DNA from: Pseudobutyrivibrio sp.
Lineage (GTDB): Bacteria; Bacillota_A; Clostridia; Lachnospirales; Lachnospiraceae
Direction: 5' to 3'
Length of the DNA: 43,560 nt
Assembly (NCBI GenBank): GCA_024691465.1
Contig: JAILNO010000108.1
Location: 1 to 43,560, forward strand
Numbering within the stretch: position 1 is the first letter of the stretch; each line of letters begins with the position of its first letter. The translations under genes and the position numbers were made by a program. Below the pieces are notes generated by a model, which saw only the letters and a list, made by a program, of their open reading frames with translations, did no database searches and had not been told where the DNA came from. Positions 8,414-17,009 of the stretch are shown piece by piece.

Positions 8414-9520
8414 TTAGTATGATGCCTGTGAAGCTGCATCTGTTACTACAACTAAATCCTCTGTAACTTCTTCACCAGCATTGTTTGTGTATGTGATGCT
8501 TGAAAGAATATCTTCTGCTACATACCATGGCTCTGTCATGAATGTCTGCTTAGCAACTGTCTCGCCTGCCTCAAGCTGCTGAACGATTGCTGCACAATAC
8601 TCACCCTGAAGTGGGTAGCACATGAAGTCTGCGTTGATGTCGCCTGACTGAACATACTCAAGACCAGCCTTGCAAGCATCGAATGAGATAAGGATTACGT
8701 CCTTGTCAACACCATAAGAAACACCAGCTGCTGTCATGGCATCCATAGCACCGAATGCTTCGTTATCATTCTGGCAAACTACTACGTTGAACTTACCTGC
8801 ATAAGACTTGCAGTAAGACTCCATAACCTGCTGACCACCATCCTGTGTGAAGTCACCATCCTGTGAATCAAGGATTGTCCAACCTTCAGCATCAGCAATC
8901 TTCTTAAATCCATCTGTACGTCCAATCTGAGCAGATGAACCATTAGATCCTTCAATTACTAGTACGTTGAGTTCCTCGATACCCTTAGCTGCTGCATAAT
9001 CCTTTAACCATGTACCAGCTGCAAGGCCCTCGTTCATGAACTCTGAACCTACCCATGAAACATACTTATCAGAATCATCAATTGTTCTATCGATTACGAT
9101 TACAGGAATACCAGCATCCTCGCACTCTGTAAGAACTGTGTCCCAACCTGTTGAAACGATAGGATCGATTACGATGTAATCAACGTCGTTCTGGATGAAC
9201 TGTCTAACTGCCTCAATCTGAGTAGCTGAGTCGTTATCACAATCAACGAACTGAAGATCATATCCGTTAGCCTCTGAGAAAGCTTCCTGAACGGAATTGG
9301 TAGAAGCTGTACGCCAATCAGACTCATGTCCAACCTGTGCGAAACCAACTGTAATTAAATCTCCACTTGCTGCAGCGTCATCGCTACTAGCTTCCTCTGT
9401 TGTCTCTGTAGCTGTATCAGCTGGAGCGTCTGTTGAAGCAGCCTCCTCTGAGCTACCACATGCAACCATTGATGCAGCCATAAGGCTTACGAGCATTCCT
9501 GCTACTAATCTTTTTTTCAT
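8414..9520 (-). CDS. ytfQ: Sugar-binding lipoprotein, YtfQ type
   Basis: A 368-residue periplasmic-binding-protein-like lipoprotein (Peripla_BP_4). The signal peptide ends in a lipobox with Cys21 (SMVAC), followed by an acidic Ala/Thr/Ser linker to about residue 52. The mature part begins ITVGFAQVGHESDWRTA and contains VSTGWDTVLTECEDAGIPVIVIDR and EGSNGSSAQIGR, closely tracking E. coli YtfQ, the galactofuranose-binding protein. I start it at the ATG at 9520 with AAGGAG upstream; the TTG at 9547 would add nine charged residues ahead of the signal peptide. Codons are those of a well-expressed gene. It is first in its operon and lies opposite a transcriptional regulator across a shared control region. 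Confidence 0.9.
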   Translation of the reverse strand: MKKRLVAGMLVSLMAASMVACGSSEEAASTDAPADTATETTEEASSDDAAASGDLITVGFAQVGHESDWRTASTNSVQEAFSEANGYDLQFVDCDNDSATQIEAVRQFIQNDVDYIVIDPIVSTGWDTVLTECEDAGIPVIVIDRTIDDSDKYVSWVGSEFMNEGLAAGTWLKDYAAAKGIEELNVLVIEGSNGSSAQIGRTDGFKKIADAEGWTILDSQDGDFTQDGGQQVMESYCKSYAGKFNVVVCQNDNEAFGAMDAMTAAGVSYGVDKDVILISFDACKAGLEYVQSGDINADFMCYPLQGEYCAAIVQQLEAGETVAKQTFMTEPWYVAEDILSSITYTNNAGEEVTEDLVVVTDAASQASY

Positions 9521-9543
9521 AAGGTTCTCCTTCCTTCTCCTAC

Positions 9544-9565
9544 CCAAGGACCCCTATATCCTTGG
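9544..9565 (-). repeat. Hairpin in the ytfQ 5' leader
   Basis: 7-bp stem CCAAGGA/TCCTTGG (9544-9550 with 9559-9565), 8-nt loop, ending just upstream of the ytfQ ribosome binding site. A role in message stability or translation is possible but unproven. Confidence 0.5.
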
Positions 9566-9585
9566 CTCTTTTGTTTTCTATATTT

Positions 9586-9614
9586 AATCTATCATTATGA
9601 TTTTTTTACAACAA
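9586..9614 (-). promoter_or_regulatory. Candidate ytfQ promoter
   Basis: Reverse-strand -35 TTGTTG (9609-9614), 17-bp spacer ending in TGA, -10 TAGATT (9586-9591). The TG before the -10 makes it an extended -10 promoter. The poor -35 fits an activator-dependent promoter. Confidence 0.5.
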
Positions 9615-9653
9615 TGAAATGACCTCCAAAAAATTCCTTTCTAAAATCTCGAT

Positions 9654-9798
9654 AGTACCAATTTTTAAATATTGATATTTTTCCATACCAATTTAAATTC
9701 ATTTCCCATACCTTCGTTTTAAAAGTGAAAAATTTTAATAAAAACTGTGATTATTTTATGATTGGTATGTTTTCAAATTAGATAATTTTCATACCAAT
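9654..9798. promoter_or_regulatory. Cluster of CATACCAAT operator-like boxes
   Basis: Four copies of a 9-bp word lie in the divergent intergenic region: AGTACCAAT at 9654-9662, CATACCAAT at 9684-9692, its reverse complement ATTGGTATG at 9761-9769, and CATACCAAT at 9790-9798. The first two are direct repeats 30 bp apart; the last two form an inverted pair 29 bp apart. A degenerate partner, ATTGATAT (9671-9678), makes a 22-bp imperfect palindrome with 9685-9692. Position relative to the ytfQ promoter and helical phasing suggest binding sites for the AraC-type response regulator or the GntR/LacI-type regulator nearby. Which protein binds is inference. The rest of 9521-9865 is AT-rich and non-coding. 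Confidence 0.6.
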
Positions 9799-9865
9799 TA
9801 TGACAGCACTATGGTAGAATTTAGTATAGAAACGTGGAAACTCTTTAGATTATAGGTGTAAATTT

Positions 9866-10834
9866 ATGATTCCTAAGTACATAATTTTAAAAGAAGAACT
9901 TAACAAAGAAATACTATCTAATAAATATCCCCTTGGCTCTAAGCTGCCTACTGAGATGGAACTATCCAAGCTATATAATCTCAGTCGCTCCACTGTACGA
10001 CAGGCTCTTGAGCTACTTGAGTCCCAGGGCATTATTGAAAAGAAGTGGGGAAGTGGCAATATAGTCATTGCCAAGAGTGACAATTCTAAGGCTGACACAG
10101 TGATGGTGCTTCTGCCTGAGGATAAAAGTAACTATTATTCTACACTTCTATCAGATATCAGCGCCTATCTACTTAAGAATGGTCTCACTGTAGAATTCCA
10201 TACTACAGGCAATGCGTATCAGGCTGAGAGGGACCATCTTTCTGTCCTACTTAAGGATATGTATGCAGGTGTAATTATTATGATGGCCCACTCTTCCATG
10301 CCGTCACCTAATACTGATATAATCCAGCAATTACTTAAGAGGCAGGTACCTATAGTATTCTTAGACAAAGCCCCCGACGCGCTCTATAATCCTTTAGTAG
10401 TAGCAGCAGATTACTATGATAAGGGATACAAAGAGGCGCGCACGCTTATCAATCAGGGACACAAGAAGATAGGTGGTATCTTCCTACAGGATTCATATAG
10501 ATCCCGCCAATGTTTCTTAGGCTTCATGGATGCCATAAGGGATGCCTCCCTTCCTATGCAAGACAATTGCTTCCTATGGATCAACCAACAGGATTCCGTG
10601 GGTATCAATCAGCGCTCCTCAGCAAGCCTCAATCGCTTCCTGAAGGGAGCCTACAATATATGCTCTGCCATATACTCAGATGACGATACCCTTCCTATGG
10701 ACGGGACCTTCCCTGTATTTACCTCCTCCCTTGTGGAGGCCAGATCTCTTGGCAAGGAATGTGCCCTCACCCTTATAGATACATTAAAAAATGGCAACGG
10801 AAGTTCCGTTACCATCTCTTATAAAGCTATTTAA
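9866..10834 (+). CDS. GntR-HTH / LacI-fold transcriptional regulator (AraR-like)
   Basis: 322 residues: an N-terminal GntR winged helix (LGSKLPTEMELSKLYNLSRSTVRQALELLESQGIIEK, residues about 23-58) joined to a periplasmic-binding-protein-like sensing domain (TVMVLLPEDKSNYYSTLLSDI onward). This is the architecture of B. subtilis AraR, an arabinose-responsive repressor. It is shorter than the roughly 360-380 residues usual for that group: after residue about 255 the sequence runs straight into the final FTSSLVEARSLGKECALTLIDTL helix, and the segment normally carrying FND and VSFDD is missing. It is divergent from ytfQ, and its stop codon overlaps that of the next gene. It probably regulates one or both sugar operons here. 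Confidence 0.82.
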   Translation: MIPKYIILKEELNKEILSNKYPLGSKLPTEMELSKLYNLSRSTVRQALELLESQGIIEKKWGSGNIVIAKSDNSKADTVMVLLPEDKSNYYSTLLSDISAYLLKNGLTVEFHTTGNAYQAERDHLSVLLKDMYAGVIIMMAHSSMPSPNTDIIQQLLKRQVPIVFLDKAPDALYNPLVVAADYYDKGYKEARTLINQGHKKIGGIFLQDSYRSRQCFLGFMDAIRDASLPMQDNCFLWINQQDSVGINQRSSASLNRFLKGAYNICSAIYSDDDTLPMDGTFPVFTSSLVEARSLGKECALTLIDTLKNGNGSSVTISYKAI

Positions 10835-11853
10835 TATTTCCTATTCTCCAGGAGCTCCTGACTAATATCATCTCTTGTGAAATAGTTCTCATCCACATAT
10901 GTAATCTTAGGTACTGTCTTTCCTTTGCTGAGCATGTTCACTATATTGTATAGATATGGCCCCTGCAAAGGATTGCACTCTACCACTATATTAATCTGAC
11001 CATTTCGGCACAGCTCTAATGAATTCTTAGTTCCGTCGAAGGATACCACTGCAATAGAGCTTCCCACACCGTAACTGATGCCAGCTTCATTAAAAGCTGC
11101 TATGGCACCGAAGGCTTCCTCGTCATTCTCACAGTAGAGCACATCTATCTCACTACTATTAATCTCAGCTAATACATTCTCCATTATCTCTCTAGACTTA
11201 GCCTTAGTGAACTCACCACAGTCCTCAGCTATTATATTCCAATTGTCGTGAGCCTGTAGCCCATCCTCTAGAGCCTTAGAGCGTCCAAGCTGCGCAGATG
11301 AACCTATGGTTCCTTGTATATGAACTATATTGACAGGTGTGCCTGCCGCATCCTCATCAAAATACAAATCCTCCAGATATGCCACTGCTGTCTCCCCCTC
11401 CGACTTGAAGTCAGAGCCTACGAAGGCTGTGTACAGCGACTCATTAGATACCACTACATTCCTATCGCAGATTATAACTGGTATCCCTGCCTGCTTAGCT
11501 TCCAGGAGTACCGTATCCCAGCCTGTCTCCACAATAGGGCTTAAGATAATATAATCCACACCCTGCTGAATGAAAGTTCTTATATCTCTAATCTGATTAT
11601 CCTGCTTGGATTGACCGTCCTTATATATGAGCTTGTAGCCCCTCTCCTCTGTAAAAGATTCTCTCACCGAATCTGTAAGAGCCACTCTCCAGGCTGACTC
11701 TGCTCCTGGCTGAGAGAAACCTACTACTATGAGGTTATCAGAGTCTTCCTCCTGCTCTACCTGAGGAGTCGAGTCCACAGTAGCACAGGCAATAATAGCT
11801 CCCATCACCACAAGTATTAAGAAAATACTAGCTATCCTCTTAAAACTAAACAT
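10831..11853 (-). CDS. YtfQ-like sugar-binding lipoprotein, probable signalling partner of the adjacent kinase
   Basis: 340 residues: signal peptide with lipobox Cys23 (IIAC), a short acidic linker, then a Peripla_BP_4 domain (IVVGFSQPGAESAWRVALTDSV, IVETGWDTVLLEAKQAGIPVIICDR, IQGTIGSSAQLGRSKAL). It is clearly related to the transport binding protein at 8.4 kb but has no permease or ATPase beside it. Instead its start lies inside the 3' end of the histidine kinase gene, with GAAGGGG upstream, in a response regulator-kinase-binding protein operon. That context suggests it reports sugar occupancy to the kinase, as XylFII does for LytS in Clostridium beijerinckii. Its stop codon overlaps that of the convergent regulator. 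Confidence 0.82.
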   Translation of the reverse strand: MFSFKRIASIFLILVVMGAIIACATVDSTPQVEQEEDSDNLIVVGFSQPGAESAWRVALTDSVRESFTEERGYKLIYKDGQSKQDNQIRDIRTFIQQGVDYIILSPIVETGWDTVLLEAKQAGIPVIICDRNVVVSNESLYTAFVGSDFKSEGETAVAYLEDLYFDEDAAGTPVNIVHIQGTIGSSAQLGRSKALEDGLQAHDNWNIIAEDCGEFTKAKSREIMENVLAEINSSEIDVLYCENDEEAFGAIAAFNEAGISYGVGSSIAVVSFDGTKNSLELCRNGQINIVVECNPLQGPYLYNIVNMLSKGKTVPKITYVDENYFTRDDISQELLENRKY

Positions 11854-13294
11854 TAATTATCCCCTTCTCATCCTGCTTCTGCTTAGGAATCACCGCTGTA
11901 ATAGTTGTTCCCACACCCTCTGTACTAGATATGGTAAGTCCATAATCCTCTCCGAAGAATAACTGAATCCTCTCATGGACAGTACGAAGACCGAAGCCTA
12001 TCTTCTCACCATTAACGATGGCAGTCCTCATCTCCTTAAGTCTGTCATCACTCATACCAGCACCGTTGTCTCTAACTGTCAATTCTATCTTATCTCCTAT
12101 ATCAACAGCCTCTACCTTGATAACTCCCTTCTCTCTCTGGAGCTTAATACCGTGATAGATACTATTCTCAACCAGTGGCTGAAGCGTAAGCTTAGGTATA
12201 GAGTATGGATATAGACTCTCTGGAATATGCACCTCATAATCCATTCTATCCTGATATCTGGTCTTCTGAATGGCTAGGTAGCTAAGCACATGTTTCTCCT
12301 CCTCCTGAAGAGAGATAATGTCCTTACCCCTACTCAGGCAGAACCTGAAGAAATTAGATAAGTCGCTGACCATATTTATGCTCTCGGATTTCTTATCTGC
12401 CTCTATGAGCCAGATGATAGTATCCAGAGTGTTATATAGGAAATGCGGATTAATTTGGGCCTGAAGTAACTCCAGCTCTGCGTGTCTTTTGCGCCGCTCA
12501 GCTCTCTTATTCTCCTGAATCAGGGAATTGAGCTTGCCCACCATCTCCTCGAATCCATCAGATAGCACCTGTATCTCCACTTGATTGGCCTCAACTGGTT
12601 CCTTGGGATCGAAGTCACCCATGGTAATATCTTCCACTCGTCCGGTGAGCTTAGTAAGAGGAGCCGTAATGGCCTCTGTAATCCTAGATACGTATGCAAT
12701 GATAAAAATAATGACTACCGCTACTAGAGCGATTATACCTATAATTATGTACTCAATCTGCTTAGTAATCTCAGCCTGAAGCTCATTTAAATGAACGGAC
12801 TCATAATATAAGTAATCATACATGTAGGTCTGAATCAGTTCCGTAAGAATATAGATATTATTCTCTAACTGAGTCATGCCCTCTTCATAGGTCTCAGCAT
12901 CATCTATCTCTTCCATGCGCAGTTCCAAAGTGACGCACAGATCGCGAACAGACTCAATGGCGTCGATACTGTCCTTCTCACCAGTCTGGTCGAGCAGATT
13001 CTCAGCCAGCTCTCTGGCACTTGCCACCTCGCTGGTAGGCTTGCCATCTGCATAAGCACTATCAGACACATAGTAAAACATCTTAAGATCTACATCATCT
13101 TTGAAATCCTGGTTGAAGGCTGATGCTAAGGTAACATTCTGAAGCATGGTCTTATACCTCAGAGAATACCAACATAAGATACCTATGAGTATGGCAATAA
13201 CTACACTCATAGGTACTAGAATAACCGTTATAAGTCTCTTGAGCATGGAGCTCATGCTAGACTTCTGTTTCCTGGAAAGATTCACATGCCTCAT
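11846..13294 (-). CDS. Sensor histidine kinase, YesM/LytS type
   Basis: 482 residues: membrane helix about 20-42, an extracytoplasmic region of about 135 residues predicted mostly helical with no domain I recognise, a second helix (about 182-202), a HAMP domain (ITEAITAPLTKLTGRV onward), a His_kinase region with QINPHFLYNTLD (phosphoacceptor His284), and an HATPase_c domain with QPLVENSIYHG and DNGAGM. It is a complete kinase. The ATG overlaps the response regulator stop (ATGA), so the two are co-translated. The neighbouring binding protein probably supplies its ligand specificity. Confidence 0.9.
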   Translation of the reverse strand: MRHVNLSRKQKSSMSSMLKRLITVILVPMSVVIAILIGILCWYSLRYKTMLQNVTLASAFNQDFKDDVDLKMFYYVSDSAYADGKPTSEVASARELAENLLDQTGEKDSIDAIESVRDLCVTLELRMEEIDDAETYEEGMTQLENNIYILTELIQTYMYDYLYYESVHLNELQAEITKQIEYIIIGIIALVAVVIIFIIAYVSRITEAITAPLTKLTGRVEDITMGDFDPKEPVEANQVEIQVLSDGFEEMVGKLNSLIQENKRAERRKRHAELELLQAQINPHFLYNTLDTIIWLIEADKKSESINMVSDLSNFFRFCLSRGKDIISLQEEEKHVLSYLAIQKTRYQDRMDYEVHIPESLYPYSIPKLTLQPLVENSIYHGIKLQREKGVIKVEAVDIGDKIELTVRDNGAGMSDDRLKEMRTAIVNGEKIGFGLRTVHERIQLFFGEDYGLTISSTEGVGTTITAVIPKQKQDEKGIINV

Positions 13295-14895
13295 GCTCCC
13301 TGCCCCTTTGTCCTGAACTCTTTAGGAGTGAGTCCGTAAGTCTTCTTGAATATATAACTAAAGTAATGAGGATCCTTATATCCCACCTGCTCGGCGATTA
13401 CCTGGGACTTCTCATTAGTATTGATCAGCATATCTTTGGCATGCTCCATCCTCTTAGAGGTCATATACTCCACAAAGGTAGTATTATTCTCTCTAGAGAA
13501 CATAGCTGATAGATAGCTTGGAGAGATATCCACCTCCTTGGCTACCTCATTAAGGCTCAATCCACAATCACCGTAATGTTCATCCACATATTTGATTGCA
13601 AGAGAAAGCTGGGACTTGGTATGCTTGCCCACTTCGTTTTTACGTTTCGAAATAGCTGTCTTAAACATGGAGGTAACCATGCTAATAACAGTATCGCAGT
13701 CAGCCTGCTCTAAGGTCTGCCTGATATTACTGTCAAAGGTCTTATCTGGATCTGTTCCTATACTCTTGAGGTAATCGCACACTGACATGTACATAGTCAT
13801 GGCGAAATACTTACAGAACAGATTAGACTTAAGGGCATTCCTGGTCTGACAGTTGACCATATTATCAAGGAATCCCTCTATCTCTGACTCCTCTGCATTC
13901 TCTAGGAATAGTCTCACAAGCCTCTGATCTATGGAGCTTGCGCTGTCCTCCCCTGCATCCTGTAGTGCTTCTATATCAGCATCGGTAAAGATATGAGCCT
14001 TAGGATTCATGTACCTGCAGCTCAATCTCTTGTTAGCTAGCTGACATGCCTTAGCAAACTCAGACAGTCGACTAATAGGCCCACTCTCAGCCAGATACCA
14101 ATGTATCTCCTCATCATAGACCATGCAGCGTCGCTCTATATTAGCTATTAAATTATCGGTGTGGATATTAATGGTGGTCTCGTCACCTTTTACAATAATG
14201 GCATAGGTATCCATACTGAAATGGAAAAGTAGATACTCAGGACAACACTTGATGTATTGCATGAGCTGCTCAGATAATCTAGCCATGTATTTAGAATAAA
14301 CAGGCGCAGTAGTAGCCCCTGTCATAGGCGAGAAGTCCAGTAGCACCAGATTGTAGTGTGTAGTATCCAATGATATATCAAGCTCCTCGGACTTCTCATA
14401 GATATCCGATACACTTAATGTTCCACTGACTAATTGATTGTAAAAGCGAACTCTGGCGAACTGCTCATATTCCTGACTCTCGGCTGTGAATTGCTCTAGA
14501 TATTGATCTCTCTCATTCTCCTTATCCAGCTTGCCCTTAGCATCGGACATAACCTCACCAAGCTTGTCCTTAGTGATAGGCTTAAGCAGATAATTATCCA
14601 CTCCTATGCTAATGGCCTCCTGGGCATAAGAAAAATCATCAAAGCCACTGATGATGATAATTCTGGTATTAGGCAACTCCTTCTTAATCATCTTAGAAAG
14701 AGAGATGCCATCCATAAATGGCATCCTAATATCTGTAATCAAAACATCTGGCTTAGTCTGTCTAATAAGTGGCAATGCAACCTCCCCATCGGCCGCATCA
14801 CCTACGTAGGAAAAGCCATACTGTTCCCATGGAAAGCTGGCCTTCAACCCGTCTCGAATGACAATCTCATCCTCAACTAAAAAAACACTATACAT
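13291..14895 (-). CDS. Response regulator with AraC-type DNA-binding domain (YesN type)
   Basis: 534 residues. The receiver domain (1-120) has acidic residues VEDE at 7-10, phosphoacceptor Asp55 in LITDIRMPFMDG, and Lys in LLKPI. A long middle region (about 130-420) follows, then an AraC double helix-turn-helix at about 425-530 (LSLNEVAKEVDISPSYLSAMFSREN and QVIAEQVGYKDPHYFSYIFKKTYGLTPKEFR). AraC-type regulators of this class bind phased direct repeats, which fits the boxes upstream of ytfQ. It is transcribed ahead of the kinase and binding-protein genes and 22 nt after the cytidylate-kinase-like gene. Confidence 0.9.
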   Translation of the reverse strand: MYSVFLVEDEIVIRDGLKASFPWEQYGFSYVGDAADGEVALPLIRQTKPDVLITDIRMPFMDGISLSKMIKKELPNTRIIIISGFDDFSYAQEAISIGVDNYLLKPITKDKLGEVMSDAKGKLDKENERDQYLEQFTAESQEYEQFARVRFYNQLVSGTLSVSDIYEKSEELDISLDTTHYNLVLLDFSPMTGATTAPVYSKYMARLSEQLMQYIKCCPEYLLFHFSMDTYAIIVKGDETTINIHTDNLIANIERRCMVYDEEIHWYLAESGPISRLSEFAKACQLANKRLSCRYMNPKAHIFTDADIEALQDAGEDSASSIDQRLVRLFLENAEESEIEGFLDNMVNCQTRNALKSNLFCKYFAMTMYMSVCDYLKSIGTDPDKTFDSNIRQTLEQADCDTVISMVTSMFKTAISKRKNEVGKHTKSQLSLAIKYVDEHYGDCGLSLNEVAKEVDISPSYLSAMFSRENNTTFVEYMTSKRMEHAKDMLINTNEKSQVIAEQVGYKDPHYFSYIFKKTYGLTPKEFRTKGQGA

Positions 14896-14917
14896 TATTC
14901 CCCATCACCCTCTAATA

Positions 14918-15517
14918 CTAACTGTTCTTACCTTCTAAATACCTGGATATAACATCATATAAGGCATCCGCTGTAGCCTGCACTCCCATCAGTGAACTGT
15001 TAACACAGAAATCATAGCCTCTGCTGTCACCCCACTTCATATCGGAATAGTAATTGTGATAAGCCTTACGCTTCTTATCATGACGATACATCTTAGCCTT
15101 AGCTTCTAGCTTGTTAAGCTTATATAATCTGCAGATACGCTCAGTCTTGACATCCTCGTCACCCCTGACGAAGATTGATACCAATGCTGGATTACCCCTT
15201 AAGACATTCTCTGAGCATCTGCCCACTACTACGAAACTCTCTCCGCTGGCAGCCTTGTCTCTAATGAAATCGAACTGAAGCTGCGCAATGGAATCCTGAA
15301 CACTAGATGAATGGCCCCTGACAGTTCTGGTCAGACCGCGTCTCTTCATCTCCTCATGCTTATACAAATGCTCTGGATCTATACCATTCTTCTCAGCCAT
15401 CTGATCTAACATATTGCGATCGTAGAGTGGTATATCGAACCTCTCTGCTAATATAGTGGCGATCTCATGGCCGCCACTGCCATATTCTCTACCTACTGAA
15501 ATAATAAACTGCCCCAT
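14918..15517 (-). CDS. Cytidylate kinase-like P-loop protein
   Basis: 199 residues beginning MGQFIISVGREYGSGGHEIA, where GREYGSGG replaces a classic Walker A loop. This is the hallmark of the cytidylate-kinase-like (AAA_26/Cytidylate_kin2) family, common in Lachnospiraceae next to regulators and transporters. A lid-like basic region (RHDKKRKAYHNYYSDMKWG) is visible near residues 144-163. It differs from the housekeeping Cmk, so the substrate is unknown. A GGGAGGAG site lies upstream. Only 22 nt separate it from the response regulator gene, so it may head that operon. Confidence 0.78.
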   Translation of the reverse strand: MGQFIISVGREYGSGGHEIATILAERFDIPLYDRNMLDQMAEKNGIDPEHLYKHEEMKRRGLTRTVRGHSSSVQDSIAQLQFDFIRDKAASGESFVVVGRCSENVLRGNPALVSIFVRGDEDVKTERICRLYKLNKLEAKAKMYRHDKKRKAYHNYYSDMKWGDSRGYDFCVNSSLMGVQATADALYDVISRYLEGKNS

Positions 15518-15550
15518 AAGTCTCCTCCCATCAGTAATGCTTCTAATATA

Positions 15551-15579
15551 ATTCTATCTGATTAACACAAATAAGTCGA
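15551..15579 (-). promoter_or_regulatory. Possible promoter before the cytidylate-kinase-like gene
   Basis: Reverse-strand -35 TCGACT (15574-15579), 17-bp spacer, -10 TAGAAT (15551-15556). The -35 is a moderate match. Confidence 0.35.
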
Positions 15580-15589
15580 GCAAGGCACT

Positions 15590-16939
15590 CTATAAATATC
15601 TGAAGAAAATACTAATCATCGATACAAATAATACGATGATTGTACCTGGTACAAGCTCCTTGCAATATGTACCCCAACTAATAGGATAACCAGCCTTACC
15701 TGCTGTGGAGATACCTACTACATTAGCACTGGCACCGATAGGTGTCATGCTGCCTCCGATATCAGTTCCGATGGCAAGTGTCCATGCCATAGTAGAAAGG
15801 TCCACTCCTGTAGTGGCAGCAAGTGTACGAATAACTGGAATCATAGTAGCTGAGAAAGGAATGTTATCAATAAATGCTGACGCAATAGCACTTACCCAAA
15901 GGATAATTGCAACCATGAGATGTGCGTTACCTCCAGATACCTTAGCTATGAACTCAGCTATAACTACAAGTACTCCTGTCTCCTCTAGACCGCCTACCAC
16001 AATAAACAGTCCTATGAAGAATAGCAAAGTGAAATAATCCACTCTCTTAAGAAGCTTAAGAGCCTTCCTGCCTGATGTGGCAAGTGTGATAATAGCAATA
16101 AAAGTGCCAATGAATGCCACAGTAAGTCCTGTCATGGAATGGGTCACAAGCAATACAATTGCTATCATAAATATCACTGTGGATGTGATGAATTCCTTCA
16201 TATTGTCAATCCTGATCTCCATATCGATGGTAGATGGGTCCACCCTATCACCAGGATCCTGGAGACGATTGCGCATAGTGAAATAGAAATAAACAATAAT
16301 GATAACAAGAGAAACTAATCCTATAGCTCCTGTATTGATTACAAAATCTGCAAATGAATAGCCAAGAGATGTACCAATAATAATATTAGGTGGATCGCCG
16401 CACATAGTAGCACTACCGCCTAGGTTGGCACAGAATATCTCTGCCATAATCACTGGTATAGGATTGAACTTAAGAGTCCTGGCCAGTCTGATAGTGACTG
16501 CTGCAAGGAACAATATAACTGTAATGGAATCAATGAACATAGCAAGCACTGATGACAGAATCATAAAAGCTACGAAGATTCTAACTGGCTCGAAATGAGC
16601 AAGCTTAGCAATCTTAAGACACAGCCAATCGAAGAAGCCTGCCTCAGCCATACCCTCTACCATAACCATCATTCCCCATAGGAATATAATAGTGGCCCAG
16701 TTCACTCCAGAGGTCTGCTCAGCAGATTCACCAGCCGCATACCAAAAACTCGTCTTAAAAATCCCTCTAACTGCAAGAGTATTAAGAAATGCTTCCATAC
16801 TATGTAATCCCACGCCGAACACGAAGATACTAGTTAAAGCACCACAACCTAAAGTAATGAGATGCTTAGGATATCTATCCATTACTATAAGCACAAACAT
16901 AGCCACAAATATGACTACTGCAAGAATTTCAGCTAACAT
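15590..16939 (-). CDS. SLC13/NhaD/ArsB-like ion transporter
   Basis: A 449-residue membrane protein with about 11-12 hydrophobic segments. The half-site motif MCGDPPNIIIGTSLGYSFADF (about residues 176-196) and the matching C-terminal IGGSMTPIGASANVVGIS motif place it in the ion-transporter superfamily that includes ArsB, NhaD and the P protein. The GDPPN form, rather than ArsB's usual GTPPN, is closer to NhaD/P-protein members, so Na+ or organic anion transport is as likely as arsenite. A strong AGGGAG site and a good promoter precede it. No arsR or arsC is nearby. Confidence 0.8.
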   Translation of the reverse strand: MLAEILAVVIFVAMFVLIVMDRYPKHLITLGCGALTSIFVFGVGLHSMEAFLNTLAVRGIFKTSFWYAAGESAEQTSGVNWATIIFLWGMMVMVEGMAEAGFFDWLCLKIAKLAHFEPVRIFVAFMILSSVLAMFIDSITVILFLAAVTIRLARTLKFNPIPVIMAEIFCANLGGSATMCGDPPNIIIGTSLGYSFADFVINTGAIGLVSLVIIIVYFYFTMRNRLQDPGDRVDPSTIDMEIRIDNMKEFITSTVIFMIAIVLLVTHSMTGLTVAFIGTFIAIITLATSGRKALKLLKRVDYFTLLFFIGLFIVVGGLEETGVLVVIAEFIAKVSGGNAHLMVAIILWVSAIASAFIDNIPFSATMIPVIRTLAATTGVDLSTMAWTLAIGTDIGGSMTPIGASANVVGISTAGKAGYPISWGTYCKELVPGTIIVLFVSMISIFFRYL

Positions 16940-16974
16940 AATTAGCTCCCTCCAAATTATAAGATTTCGTCTCT

Positions 16975-17003
16975 ATTGTATAATATGGATTGGATTTTGT
17001 TAA
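16975..17003 (-). promoter_or_regulatory. Promoter of the NhaD/ArsB-like gene
   Basis: Reverse-strand -35 TTAACA (16998-17003), 17-bp spacer, -10 TACAAT (16975-16980). It starts right after the cyclase stop codon, with no terminator hairpin between, so read-through from the cyclase cassette is also possible. Confidence 0.6.
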
Positions 17004-17009
17004 TTAAAA

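Noticed and set aside
9521..9547. TTG start nine codons before the ytfQ signal peptide
   Set aside because: It would put charged residues ahead of the signal peptide and uses the real ribosome binding site as coding sequence.
11314..11554. Small plus-strand reading frames inside the second YtfQ-like gene
   Set aside because: They lie opposite a clearly conserved gene and have no ribosome binding site; the same holds for other short frames opposite known genes.
15590..16939. Arsenite efflux operon
   Set aside because: No arsR, arsA or arsC lies nearby, and the motif GDPPN is closer to NhaD/P-protein members than to ArsB.
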